58,687 bases of DNA, taken from the NCBI RefSeq assembly GCF_002270485.1, contig NZ_NQOG01000017.1, forward strand, positions 1 through 58,687, given 5' to 3'. Below are positions 34,933 through 42,843 of the stretch, piece after piece. Position numbers and translations under genes: made by a program. Below the pieces are notes generated by a model that made no database searches, had not been told where the DNA came from, and was given only the letters and a program-made list of their open reading frames with translations. Numbering within the stretch: the first letter of the stretch is position 1; the number at the start of each line of letters is the position of its first letter. Origin of the DNA: Anaerostipes hominis (ex Lee et al. 2021). GTDB lineage: Bacteria; Bacillota; Clostridia; Lachnospirales; Lachnospiraceae.

Positions 34933-35630
34933 ACCTCACAGAATTTGTCTAGTAACTCATCAAAATTTTGAATTTCTGATTCTTTTGTATTCGTAAAGAA
35001 TCCTTTTTTATTCTTCTTGTCTTGACTGAGAAATTGAATGATCTTATTTCTGGTAGGATACCCGTAGTAGTCTGATGTTCTTGCGATGTAATAATCAATA
35101 CATTCCTTGCCATAGGTTTTATAGAGATCTTCTACTTCTACTTTATCTTTAATTTCATTTCCTTTACTTTCTTCTACTTTCCTTTGTTCAGGAATGTCTA
35201 CATTTTTACTGTTTTTGACTACATTTTTTCCGGTTAGGTGTACATTTTTATTCAAAATGGCGTAATTTAACAGAAGGTATTCTCTTCTCATTTCAACTTC
35301 TTTTCTTCGAACTGTCCCTTTTAAAAATCTAACTTGTATTCCAGCACTCGTCAGAATTTTATATTTGTGAAACAATTCTTTGTTAAAAATACCTCTTTTT
35401 ATTGCTTCTTCAATTATTTCAGACAAAAGATTGGCACCCACTCCGATCCTTGAAGCAAACAGCAATCTAACATCATCATTCCAATCACAGTAATACCCGT
35501 CTCCCCCGTATATCCTTTGGAAGAGCTTTATAATTACTGCATATCCTTTTATCCCGTATGCAGCTTCCAAAAGCTGCATTTTATCATTCATTACACAGTC
35601 AAGACCAAAATCGTCAAGACTCTGTTTCAT
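34893..35630 (-). CDS. DUF4373 (Lin1244/Lin1753-type) replication-associated protein
   Basis: A 245-residue protein. The first 100 residues match DUF4373 (YGIKGYAVIIKLFQRIYGGDGYYCDW), found in phage and plasmid replication-initiation proteins; the middle is a charged linker. The last ~15 residues (VWGRRPRQQIFLI) are parA DNA read in another frame, which marks a deletion junction near 34950, so the true C-terminus is lost. Start at 35630 overlaps the preceding gene by 4 bp. Confidence 0.8.
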   Translation of the reverse strand: MKQSLDDFGLDCVMNDKMQLLEAAYGIKGYAVIIKLFQRIYGGDGYYCDWNDDVRLLFASRIGVGANLLSEIIEEAIKRGIFNKELFHKYKILTSAGIQVRFLKGTVRRKEVEMRREYLLLNYAILNKNVHLTGKNVVKNSKNVDIPEQRKVEESKGNEIKDKVEVEDLYKTYGKECIDYYIARTSDYYGYPTRNKIIQFLSQDKKNKKGFFTNTKESEIQNFDELLDKFCEVWGRRPRQQIFLI

Positions 35631-35848
35631 TTTTTACCTCCGGCCTCTGGCCTGAATTTATTAAACTTTTTTAATTCCTCCTTGCAAACATGGAGATTAT
35701 TAATTACATCTGCATTTTGGCATTTACACTCAGGACAAACACAGTTTAGAGATACAGACCAATATTCATGACCGCAGTTAATACAAATATCGTCCCAAAA
35801 TTGATCTGTAATTTTTGTAATGCCATCTGAATATGTATTACTCTCCAT
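35627..35848 (-). CDS. small zinc-ribbon protein
   Basis: A 73-residue protein with two Cys pairs (CINCGH and CPECKC), a typical zinc ribbon. Its stop overlaps the start of the DUF4373 gene (ATGA-type coupling), so it belongs to the replication operon. Function unknown. Confidence 0.7.
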   Translation of the reverse strand: MESNTYSDGITKITDQFWDDICINCGHEYWSVSLNCVCPECKCQNADVINNLHVCKEELKKFNKFRPEAGGKK

Positions 35849-35856
35849 ATAGTTAC

Positions 35857-35964
35857 CTATCCTTGAACTTTAAGAATCTTTTCGTTATAATAAAACTGTA
35901 GTATTTGTTTTGCCCCTTTTTGGAATTGCAGTTCCGAAGGGCCTTTTTTATTTGTTAGATTCAC
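35857..35964 (-). CDS. 35-residue protein with GTG start
   Basis: GTG at 35964 with AAGGAGGT seven bases upstream; the peptide contains GPSELQFQKGAKQILQFYY. Ends 8 bp before the zinc-ribbon gene. The strong ribosome site supports translation. The opposite strand of the same stretch carries a candidate small RNA. Confidence 0.5.
   Translation of the reverse strand: MNLTNKKGPSELQFQKGAKQILQFYYNEKILKVQG
35863..35950 (+). ncRNA. candidate counter-transcribed small RNA of the replication operon
   Basis: A near-consensus promoter (TTGAAC 35863-35868, 17 bp, TATAAT 35886-35891) would start at about 35898. About 25 nt later a GC stem (GCCC/GGGC and GGAA/TTCC, 35921-35943) is followed by six T. The product would be about 55 nt, antisense to the leader of the DUF4373 operon, like plasmid copy-control RNAs. 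No expression evidence. Confidence 0.4.
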
Positions 35965-36018
35965 TCTCTCTACCTCCTTTCCAACTTGTCCTCCCACAGC
36001 CGCTTAACGCAGCTGTGG

Positions 36019-36183
36019 TTAAATGGCTTTTCTTTTCCTGCTTTTCATTACAATATCAGCTGCCTCTTTCAAGATCAGTTGAATATCTTCTTCTGTTTTA
36101 TTCCTGCAAAAATTATCTGCTATTTTTACCTTTGTTTCTCCAATAGAAAATTCTTTTACAACATGAGGTTCCTCATGATCCAT
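36019..36183 (-). CDS. 54-residue mobile-element protein
   Basis: ATG at 36183 preceded by GGGGGAA; encodes EFSIGETKVKIADNFCRNKT and ends in KSRKRKAI. Small proteins with this IxDxxCxxKTxED pattern occur in conjugative elements and prophages of Firmicutes; function unknown. Lies in the minus-strand early operon of the element. Confidence 0.6.
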   Translation of the reverse strand: MDHEEPHVVKEFSIGETKVKIADNFCRNKTEEDIQLILKEAADIVMKSRKRKAI

Positions 36184-36289
36184 CGCAATTCCCCCAATCT
36201 TTGATTAATTCATTTTATGAAGATATGTTTGTACTTCTTTCCTGCTCTCTGATTATTTCAAAGAGTATTTTATTAACTGACCAGTTTTT

Positions 36290-36433
36290 TTACCTCTTTA
36301 AGCCGGTTCTTTCTCTTTGTCCGTTGTTTCTCTCATTTTTCCATCTAAGAATAATTAACATTACTTCCTTAACATCCCTTGATACTCCTAGTAATAATTC
36401 AGCGGTTTCTTTTATCTCTGCTACTCTTTTCAT
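36290..36433 (-). CDS. 47-residue protein divergent from the repressor gene
   Basis: ATG at 36433 with a perfect AAGGAGGT seven bases upstream; the product (MKRVAEIKETAELLLGVSRD at its start) is helical and basic at the end. Divergent from the XRE repressor, the position of a cro/excisionase-like early gene. No family recognised. Confidence 0.55.
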   Translation of the reverse strand: MKRVAEIKETAELLLGVSRDVKEVMLIILRWKNERNNGQRERTGLKR

Positions 36434-36505
36434 AACATTCACCTCCTTGTGTTCTATACACACATTATCATTTTTGTGGTGGTATGCAATACTATTTTTG
36501 TTTTT

Positions 36506-36539
36506 TTGTGTTGTCACGCACAATTCTTCATGCTATAAT
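36506..36539 (+). promoter_or_regulatory. repressor promoter and TTGTG/CACAA operator
   Basis: TTGTCA (36511-36516), 17 bp, TATAAT (36534-36539). The -35 box lies inside the inverted repeat TTGTG-N8-CACAA. A related pair (CACA...TGTG) sits about 40 bp to the left, before the divergent small gene, so the region looks like a two-operator immunity switch. Confidence 0.6.
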
Positions 36540-36560
36540 GAAGCAAATGGAGGTGAGAAA

Positions 36561-36941
36561 TTGAAAATTGGTGAAAGAATAAAATATGTGAGAGAGAGTT
36601 TAAATCTCTCTCAGTCAAAATTTGGTGAAACTATGGGTGTTAGTCGAGATGTAATATCCAATGTTGAGTTAGGAAGGGTTGAACCTAAAGAATATATCTT
36701 GCGCCTAATATGTAAAACATACCGTGCTAATTATTTATATTTAACTGAAGAATTTGGTGATCCATTCGTAGGTGTTCCAGAAATCATTATGGATGACGTG
36801 ATTGAAGAATACAGACTAGATGCAACCGACAGAGCACTAATTGAAGAATATGTTAAATTAGATGAAGAAACACGACAATCGTTTAAACAATATTTGTTTC
36901 GTGTTTTAGAAAAGGCACAGAAGGAATCGGCAATAGTATAG
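36561..36941 (+). CDS. XRE-family phage-type repressor
   Basis: A 126-residue repressor starting at TTG 36561 with GGAGGTGA four bases upstream; the open frame upstream of this is not similar to anything. HTH at about 10-40 (LSQSKFGETMGVSRDVISNV), then an acidic linker and a helical dimerisation tail. Probably controls the divergent early operon of the element. Confidence 0.82.
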   Translation: MKIGERIKYVRESLNLSQSKFGETMGVSRDVISNVELGRVEPKEYILRLICKTYRANYLYLTEEFGDPFVGVPEIIMDDVIEEYRLDATDRALIEEYVKLDEETRQSFKQYLFRVLEKAQKESAIV

Positions 36942-37219
36942 GTGTCGAACAAACTACTATAAGCTATATGGAACGAGAGGGTTCTGTTGTGAAACCTTCC
37001 AATCTCCAATTGATTTGTGCAGTTCATCACATCAACTTTTTATAGCTTTTAAAAGGAATGGATAATCAGGGCCAATTATTTATAGAAAATTATGTTAAGC
37101 TCAATAAAGAAGCAAGGAATATAATAAAAAGTCTGCTCTCAGGTGCATTTGAAAAGGCACCGGCCGGATTAAACTCCGATGCCTTCTACAAAAATCTTAT
37201 GAGCATATTCAAATACTAG
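36938..37219 (+). pseudogene. fragments of a second XRE repressor
   Basis: GVEQTTISYMEREGSVVKPS and LQLICAVHHINFL correspond to the recognition-helix half of the preceding repressor, then a stop; after a shift, FIENYVKLNKEARNIIKSLL matches its tail (LIEEYVKLDEETRQSFKQYL). A decayed paralogue, lacking its N-terminus. Confidence 0.65.
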
Positions 37220-37288
37220 TCTAACTTGCGCCGTATTCATTTTTGTAATTAATTTGAAGATGCCAATTATGTAATCATATTTTGTCAT
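37169..37288 (-). CDS. 39-residue small protein
   Basis: ATG at 37288 with AAGGAG ten bases upstream; product contains IGIFKLITKMNTAQVRLVFE. Resembles very short helical proteins common on integrative elements. It overlaps the repressor remnant on the other strand. From 37300 to 37534 I see no further gene. Confidence 0.45.
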   Translation of the reverse strand: MTKYDYIIGIFKLITKMNTAQVRLVFEYAHKIFVEGIGV

Positions 37289-37534
37289 TTGTCTGTTTCT
37301 CCTTTGTTATTCATAGAATGTTTTTTATTGTAAATTAGTTTGAGGTCTTAAATACGATTAAGAACATTTATTTTGCAACCTGTTACCGAAAGCACCATAA
37401 AGGTTAAGGAGTAAACATGTTTATCCTACAGTAATTCATATCTCTTTTTTTGGTTTTTTATAAATTACCATAATTTACATGCTATAGTACACTTAAGAGG
37501 GACGTAACTTTAAAAAGCACTAAGGAGGTAGCAC

Positions 37535-38251
37535 ATGAAGGAAAAGAAAAAGGGCGGATGCCTAAAGACACTATTAATCATTTTTGGAGTCTTAATTGTA
37601 ATCGGAGTAATTGCCAGTATATTTGGTAATGATGAAGATGATACGAAGCAAAATTCCAAAAGCAATAACAAAGTCACTACTGAAAAGATTACCGAATCCA
37701 CTACTGAGAGAAAGGTTGAACTAGTAAACTTTTCAAAGACATTTTCTCCTGGATATTATACTGCGGGATATGACTTTCCATCTGGTACATATAATCTAAA
37801 AGCTACATTCGGGGGCGGAAATGTAATTTCAGAAGGTGCAGGACTAAATTTAATAATGGGCCTTAAATCTGATGATATGTATACAAAAACATATAACAAT
37901 GCATCTTTCAGTGAAGGAGATATAGTACAAATAGCATCAACATTAAAGTTGAAGTTCAAAACGACAGAAAAGGTAGAAAAGAAAAAATTATTAAAATACG
38001 GACGAAAAGGTGAGAAAAAAACCTTATCTCCAGGGAAATATCTAGTAGGAAAAGATATTAAACAGGGAATTTATGATATAACTCTAGTAAATGGATCAGG
38101 AAATGTAATATCTGATGATGGAGTCTTAAATGAAATCATGGGTTCAGGAGATACAAGCATGTATGTTAAAAAATTTATGCATGCACCTTTACAAGATGGG
38201 ACAACCGTTGAAATTGACGGTGTAACTGTCAAAATTTCACCAAGTAAATAG
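37535..38251 (+). CDS. membrane-anchored protein with a duplicated domain
   Basis: A 238-residue protein: basic N-terminus (MKEKKKGGCLK), one membrane anchor (about 12-30), a Ser/Thr-rich spacer (about 35-62) and two copies of a ~65-residue beta domain. The copies share GxYxxGxDxxxGxYxxxxxxGxGNVIS...LNxIMG (about 75-130 and 165-220). Outside-facing topology is likely. Start at 37535 with AAGGAGG upstream. Unknown family to me; as element cargo it could act in exclusion or surface change, which is speculation. Confidence 0.7.
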   Translation: MKEKKKGGCLKTLLIIFGVLIVIGVIASIFGNDEDDTKQNSKSNNKVTTEKITESTTERKVELVNFSKTFSPGYYTAGYDFPSGTYNLKATFGGGNVISEGAGLNLIMGLKSDDMYTKTYNNASFSEGDIVQIASTLKLKFKTTEKVEKKKLLKYGRKGEKKTLSPGKYLVGKDIKQGIYDITLVNGSGNVISDDGVLNEIMGSGDTSMYVKKFMHAPLQDGTTVEIDGVTVKISPSK

Positions 38252-38263
38252 TTTGAAAAAAAG

Positions 38264-38287
38264 TCCGCCCGGCGGCAACCAGGCGGA
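38264..38287 (-). terminator. GC-rich terminator hairpin
   Basis: TCCGCCCGG pairs with CCAGGCGGA (one mismatch), followed by a T run only on the minus strand. It lies after the membrane-protein gene; which transcript it ends is unclear. Confidence 0.5.
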
Positions 38288-38361
38288 AAAAGTTGATACT
38301 ATTCATGTATGACGTTGAAAATGAATAATACCGTACTCGCAATACATATTATACCATTTCA

Positions 38362-38392
38362 AACGCCGTGCTTGCAATAGGCGTTCTTTTTG
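38362..38392 (+). terminator. intrinsic terminator before the recombinase gene
   Basis: AACGCC pairs with GGCGTT, then CTTTTTG. It insulates the recombinase gene from upstream transcription. Confidence 0.6.
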
Positions 38393-38444
38393 TACTCATT
38401 TTTATTACAATATAGATCATAAAATAAAATGGAGGTATAATATT

Positions 38445-40049
38445 ATGCTGAAAACAGACGGAAAATACTGCATCTACTTGAGAAAATCCAGGGCTGATCG
38501 TGACACTCAATTATATAATCATAGTAAAGAAGATGTCTTGAAAAGACATCGTGAAATACTTCTCTCTACATCAAGGAATTTAGGTATTCATATCTCTAAA
38601 ATTTTTGAAGAGGTTGTTTCCGGTGATACCATTGCAGCAAGGCCGGAAGTCCAAAAACTTCTTAGTGAGGTTGAAAATAATTTATGGGATGGCGTTCTTG
38701 TTGTAGAGGTAGAGCGTCTTGCTCGTGGCGATACAAAGGACCAGGGCACAATCGCAGACACTTTTAAATACTCTGATACACTAATTATCACCCCTCAGAA
38801 AATATATGATCCCAGCAGCGAATTTGACGAAGAGTATTTTGAGTTTGGTTTGTTCATGAGCCGCCGTGAGTACAAAACGATCAACCGCCGTCTAAATCGT
38901 GGACGAATAAAGTCCGTGAAGGAAGGGAAATGGATTGCGGCTGAAGCTCCTTACGGATACAGAAAAGTTAAAATTAAAGGTGATAAAGGATATACTATTG
39001 CATTTCTTGAGGGTGAAATTGACGTTGCCCGAATGATATTTAATTGGTTTCGTATTGGTGAGTTACAGGAAAACGGCACATACAAGACACTTAGTCCAGA
39101 CAATATTGCTGTACGTCTTGATTCAATGGGGATTAATCCTCGCAAGGCGAAAAAATGGAGTAGGGCTACGATAAGAGATATCCTTACAAACCCAGCCTAT
39201 GCTGGTATGGTTCGTTGGGGCTATAAAAAAGAAGAAAAAAGGATGGTTGGTGGTATTCTTTCAGTAGAAAGGAGACGGTCTAAAGATTTTCATTTGTATG
39301 ATGGCATTCATCCAGCCATAATTACAAAAGAAGATCATTATGCTATTCTTAGGAAATTGACTGGCAATGCCCGATCTTCTTCAGTAAATAGCAACAATAA
39401 GCTGAAGAATCCTTTATCTGGATTAGTCTATTGTGATAACTGTGGTCATCTCACAACCAGGCTTGGACAAAACTCAAAAAACAAATATGAAACAATTAAG
39501 TGTCCAAATAGAAATTGCGATAATGTTTCTGCACCCTTGGTTTTAGTGGAAGAAAAGATATTAGCTTCATTAAGTGACTGGCTTTCTAAATATAAATTAG
39601 AATGTGACAATAAGGATTTTGCGGCGGAAGAATTACATCTAAAGCAAGCATTAATTAGTAATTTATACAAAGATAAAGAAAAAGTCAAAAGACAGTTAGA
39701 TAAAACATACACTTTACTTGAACAGGAAGTATATACAATTGAGATCTTTGTGCAGCGAAATAAGGCATTGACAGATCAACTACAAGCTATAAACACCAAT
39801 ATTATTGACCTGGAATCTGCCTATAACGCAGAACTTAATACAAAATATGAGTATGAAGAATTGATTCCCAAAATGGAGAATATTATTGATATATATTTTA
39901 AAATTGAAGACATACAAACTAGAAATGAATTATTAAAATCTGTATTAGAAAAAGTTACATACAAAAAAACAGTACGGAACACGAAGGGTAACGCACTGAA
40001 CGCAAACTTTGAAATTACAATTTTCCCGAAACTGCCTAAAAAGAAATAG
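38445..40049 (+). CDS. large serine recombinase (integrase/excisionase)
   Basis: A 534-residue large serine recombinase. Resolvase domain with catalytic Ser15 (YLRKSRADRD) and the conserved arginines in VEVERLARGD and EYKTINRRLNRGRIKSVKEG; recombinase domain at about 180-280; zinc-ribbon cysteines (CDNCGH and CPNRNC, about 330-360); coiled-coil region after 390. No frameshift is visible. Its stop is 43 bp from the right attachment core, as is usual for such integrases. Start at 38445 with GGAGG upstream. It should catalyse integration and, with a directionality factor, excision. Confidence 0.95.
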   Translation: MLKTDGKYCIYLRKSRADRDTQLYNHSKEDVLKRHREILLSTSRNLGIHISKIFEEVVSGDTIAARPEVQKLLSEVENNLWDGVLVVEVERLARGDTKDQGTIADTFKYSDTLIITPQKIYDPSSEFDEEYFEFGLFMSRREYKTINRRLNRGRIKSVKEGKWIAAEAPYGYRKVKIKGDKGYTIAFLEGEIDVARMIFNWFRIGELQENGTYKTLSPDNIAVRLDSMGINPRKAKKWSRATIRDILTNPAYAGMVRWGYKKEEKRMVGGILSVERRRSKDFHLYDGIHPAIITKEDHYAILRKLTGNARSSSVNSNNKLKNPLSGLVYCDNCGHLTTRLGQNSKNKYETIKCPNRNCDNVSAPLVLVEEKILASLSDWLSKYKLECDNKDFAAEELHLKQALISNLYKDKEKVKRQLDKTYTLLEQEVYTIEIFVQRNKALTDQLQAINTNIIDLESAYNAELNTKYEYEELIPKMENIIDIYFKIEDIQTRNELLKSVLEKVTYKKTVRNTKGNALNANFEITIFPKLPKKK

Positions 40050-40088
40050 GTTTTTTATTTTTACTTATTACCATAGACGTGATGATCC

Positions 40089-40943
40089 TTATGTATATCC
40101 CCATTCGTACGTCATCAAAAATACGGAATCTGCATTAGCACCCAAAAGTCCGTAGTCCATTCCTTCATATAACAGGCCTGCCTGTTCTGCAGAAATTTTA
40201 GGTGCTAAAGCGACAGACACCTTATATCCTAAGGGATTCATCCGCTCTCTTAAGTTACCTACGAATGCGGCATATCCCTCCCGGTCCTCCGGAAGGATGT
40301 ATTCAAAATCCACATCCACTCCGGCATATTGCTTTTCCTGAACCGTCTGAACCAGATTCTCAATAAGAACCTGCTGCATCTGAAGATCTTCCGACACAGC
40401 CTTAACCAGCTGATTGTTAAAACTTCCGGTCTCTGCAAACGGCGTCAGCACAAGCATGGGATCAACCCCAAACTCCAATGTCTGTTCAATCAGAGGCTCT
40501 TCCATAGCCGGCGGTATGAGCGTTCCTTCGGTTGTAAAGCCATAAGAAAAGATCAGAAGTTCATTCAAATATAAGAGTACTTCTCTTAAAATCTCCGTGC
40601 TGATATATGGATAAGCATATCCCGTTACATTGAGGTTCCCCAGCTGCTCCTGCCGATAGCGGATCGTTAGCACATCTCCCGGCATCAGATTTGATTCATT
40701 CAGCAGATATGGATTTTTTCTGACAATCGAAGAAACCGAGGTGCCGTACTGCTGCGCAATAGATGTCAGCGTATCTCCTTCCTGTACCGTATGGACAACA
40801 GAGGGCTCCAGAATGAGCAGTGCCTGGCCGGGCACAACTCTCCCGGCATAAATCTGGTTGTCATAGATCAGCCGGCTACTTGAAATATGAAACTGCCCTG
40901 CAATAGAATTAATGGTATCCCCTTCATTTACTACATATATCAT
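40089..40943 (-). pseudogene. 5' part of the interrupted LysM-GH18 gene (YaaH/SleL type)
   Basis: Encodes two LysM peptidoglycan-binding repeats (about 2-46 and 50-95) and the first two thirds of a GH18 domain including the catalytic DxDxE motif DVDFE (Glu214). The frame ends in FLMTYEWGYT followed by a stop supplied by the inserted element; the remainder is at 31530-31966. The rejoined product has 425 residues, like spore cortex-lytic N-acetylglucosaminidases YaaH and SleL. It starts 3 bp after yjdF. Interrupted, but potentially restorable by excision. Confidence 0.92.
40093..40102. repeat. right attachment-site core (GTATATCCCC)
   Basis: Identical to 31957-31966; lies at the break in the host LysM-GH18 frame. 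Confidence 0.85.
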
Positions 40944-40946
40944 ACT

Positions 40947-41384
40947 TCATTCCTTTTTTTGGTCTTTTTCTAAATATATGCACCCGTCAAAAAAGGAATT
41001 CCTGGGCTTATTCTTTTCATGCTGCTTCCGTTCTTCCCGCAGATCTTTTCTGCGCTCTTTCCTTACGGTTATTTGTTCTTCCCTCCGGGCAGCCAGCGCC
41101 TGCTGGGACTTGGTTCCCAGCCCTTCGTTCCTGTGCCTTCGAAGACTTCTCTGCATTCGTTTGGGATTCAGATTTTTTACCTCTTTGACCGAAACATCCA
41201 CGGGAGGGCTGAAACGAAGTTCTCCATGATGCTCCATCAGAAATGCCAAGACCTCATAGTCTTTTGGTTCTGCCCCGAACGTAATTTTGGACACTTCCAA
41301 CCCTCCGTCCAGAACACGTTCATAAATCCCGACCCAAAAGGGTCCGTCAAAATATACTGTCAGCCTGCTCTCGATTTTTTGCAT
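40947..41384 (-). CDS. yjdF: YjdF-family protein
   Basis: A 145-residue protein with the YjdF/DUF2992 signature (LTVYFDGPFWVGIYER, then ITFGAEPKDYEVLAF) and a long basic, charged C-terminal helix. Function unknown; the family is linked to a riboswitch that responds to azaaromatic compounds. Start at 41384 (MQKIESR) with GGAGTG upstream. Followed within 3 bp by the GH18 gene, an unexpected operon partner. Confidence 0.9.
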   Translation of the reverse strand: MQKIESRLTVYFDGPFWVGIYERVLDGGLEVSKITFGAEPKDYEVLAFLMEHHGELRFSPPVDVSVKEVKNLNPKRMQRSLRRHRNEGLGTKSQQALAARREEQITVRKERRKDLREERKQHEKNKPRNSFFDGCIYLEKDQKKE

Positions 41385-41399
41385 AAAAAACACTCCTCG

Positions 41400-41505
41400 C
41401 TTTCGACAGCAAAGAACGGACAACCGAGGAGGCAGGTTACTGACAGATTTTATCTCTGCGCCCGGACTACCGGCCGGGACTGTGTTTTTATCTTTGCACG
41501 ATTTA
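41400..41505 (-). ncRNA. candidate yjdF riboswitch
   Basis: About 100 nt directly upstream of yjdF are GC-rich and foldable: GTCCCGG/CCGGGC and CAGA/TCTG stems, and the stretch AACCTGCCTCCTCGGTT next to the ribosome site. Position and character fit the yjdF motif; I cannot run a covariance search. Confidence 0.55.
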
Positions 41506-41692
41506 ATTTTACATGTTTCATTTTAATCCATTCTCCAGTGGTTTTCAAGGCATGACTGTGTCGGTGGGCCTGCTTTTACCCCAGTCTCCGGCTTCTGATG
41601 TGTTTTTCTATCCGGGACAGACAGCGTCACACTCATCACCGATAAAAATCCGGACTTTATGGTTGAGAACATGATCCTTGTGGGTACAGAAT
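41506..41692. other. intergenic stretch, possible gene relic
   Basis: No complete gene. The plus strand ends a short frame with PDFMVENMILVGTE before a stop at about 41690, which could be the tail of a lost gene; too short to assign. Confidence 0.3.
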
Positions 41693-41742
41693 AAAAAAGC
41701 TCCTTTCAGTGCCAATAAATTCACACTGAAAGGAGCTTTTTT
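41693..41742 (-). terminator. intrinsic terminator overlapping the OYE stop codon
   Basis: Perfect 19-bp stem with a 12-nt loop and T runs on both sides; the right arm includes the last bases of the flavin oxidoreductase gene. Confidence 0.9.
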
Positions 41743-42811
41743 ATTCCCCTGTATTTCTCTTTCTGTTCAGCAGGACCCTTCCTGCACATTTTTCGGCATC
41801 GATCCTCCACTGACATTCTTTGCAGTGCAGGCATCTGCCGGTATTTCTTCCTTCTCTCGCATCTATGGCCCAGTTATAATTGACCAGTACACCCCTGCCG
41901 ATATCCACCATATCCACACCGGTGCGCTCTAAAATGTCTTCTGCCATCCGGGCATCCGTTATGCTGTTGACCGCAAAAACAGGAACCGATACATGCTTTT
42001 TGATCTCCCCCGCGGCATGGATCACATCTTTATACGGAAAATCTTTTGGAGCCTCAGGCTTATCTTCCCCTGAAAATCCATAGGAAATATCCAAGAAATT
42101 AATTCCGTGCTTCTCCAGAATCTTTGCATGACGGATACCGTCTGCAAGAGCGGGTTCAAAGGCTCCCAGCCGGATTCCCACAACAAAATTTTCTGGTACT
42201 TCTTTTTTGATCCTCTCCAGAATCTCCAACGCAAACTTTTCCGGATGCCGTCCGTATTCGTCGGTTCTTTTGTTGACTCTCGAATTGAAAAATTCACACA
42301 TCATATACCTGTGGCAGCCGTGCAGCTCCACCCCGTCATAACCGGCTTCATATGCTCTCACCGCAGCTTTAACAAACTGATCCTGCACCTTATGAATCTG
42401 TTCTTTCGTCATTTCATGGCCGATTCTTTTCTCTCCGTCTTTGTCCATCTCATAATCGCTCGGACACAGAAGATACTCACCGGAGCCGTTCACCCCTGCG
42501 TGATGGATCTGCAAAAATATCGGGCAGCCTTCTTCATGCACCGCACCGACGATCTCTTTCAGCCCGTCAATCTGTCTGTCCTCCCAGATGCCCAGCTGGT
42601 CCTTGGAGAGTTTTCCCTCCGGGTCAACACAGGTGGCTTCCTGAATGATCAGGCCGGCACCACCCCTGGCAATGGCTCTGTAATGTTCAATATTTTTGTG
42701 CACCACGCAGCCGTCTTCCTTCACCCAGTTATAGCATACCATCGGCGGCACACAGATACGATTCTTTATTTTTAAATGCTTTATGTAAAACGGCTCAAAC
42801 AATCGTTTCAT
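41741..42811 (-). CDS. NADH:flavin oxidoreductase of the Old Yellow Enzyme family
   Basis: A 356-residue TIM-barrel flavoprotein (single OYE domain, without the FAD/NAD domain of the 2,4-dienoyl-CoA reductase type). Typical segments are RICVPPMVCYN, YDGVELHGCHRYMMCEFF (active site) and VDMVDIGRGVLVNYNW. The C-terminus carries a Cys cluster (CLHCKECQW...C) reminiscent of iron-sulfur ligands in larger relatives. Reduces activated C=C bonds; substrate unknown. Start at 42811 with GGAGGAA upstream. Confidence 0.9.
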   Translation of the reverse strand: MKRLFEPFYIKHLKIKNRICVPPMVCYNWVKEDGCVVHKNIEHYRAIARGGAGLIIQEATCVDPEGKLSKDQLGIWEDRQIDGLKEIVGAVHEEGCPIFLQIHHAGVNGSGEYLLCPSDYEMDKDGEKRIGHEMTKEQIHKVQDQFVKAAVRAYEAGYDGVELHGCHRYMMCEFFNSRVNKRTDEYGRHPEKFALEILERIKKEVPENFVVGIRLGAFEPALADGIRHAKILEKHGINFLDISYGFSGEDKPEAPKDFPYKDVIHAAGEIKKHVSVPVFAVNSITDARMAEDILERTGVDMVDIGRGVLVNYNWAIDAREGRNTGRCLHCKECQWRIDAEKCAGRVLLNRKRNTGE

Positions 42812-42843
42812 ACGTTCCTCCTGTCATTTTCTGCATCTGATCC

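Larger units (their letters stand above)
31957..40092. mobile_element. 8.1-kb serine-recombinase element inserted in a LysM-GH18 gene
   Basis: Bounded by the 10-bp direct repeat GTATATCCCC (31957-31966 and 40093-40102). Removing one repeat and the interior fuses the flanks into a frame of 1,278 bp, exactly 426 codons. Contains a large serine recombinase next to the right end, a XRE repressor region, DUF4373 replication-type and ParA/ParB remnants, a tail-fibre gene, a DUF4160/DUF2442 pair and several very small genes. More AT-rich than the flanks. Phage- or phage-plasmid-derived; too small to be a complete phage. Confidence 0.92.

Noticed and set aside
36201-36560. N-terminal extension of the XRE repressor frame
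   Set aside because: The extension is hydrophobic and low-complexity, covers the promoter and the divergent small gene; the TTG at 36561 with GGAGGTGA is the better start.
42107-42775. 222-residue plus-strand frame opposite the Old Yellow Enzyme gene
   Set aside because: Shadow of a conserved enzyme gene; the translated product has no recognisable motif.
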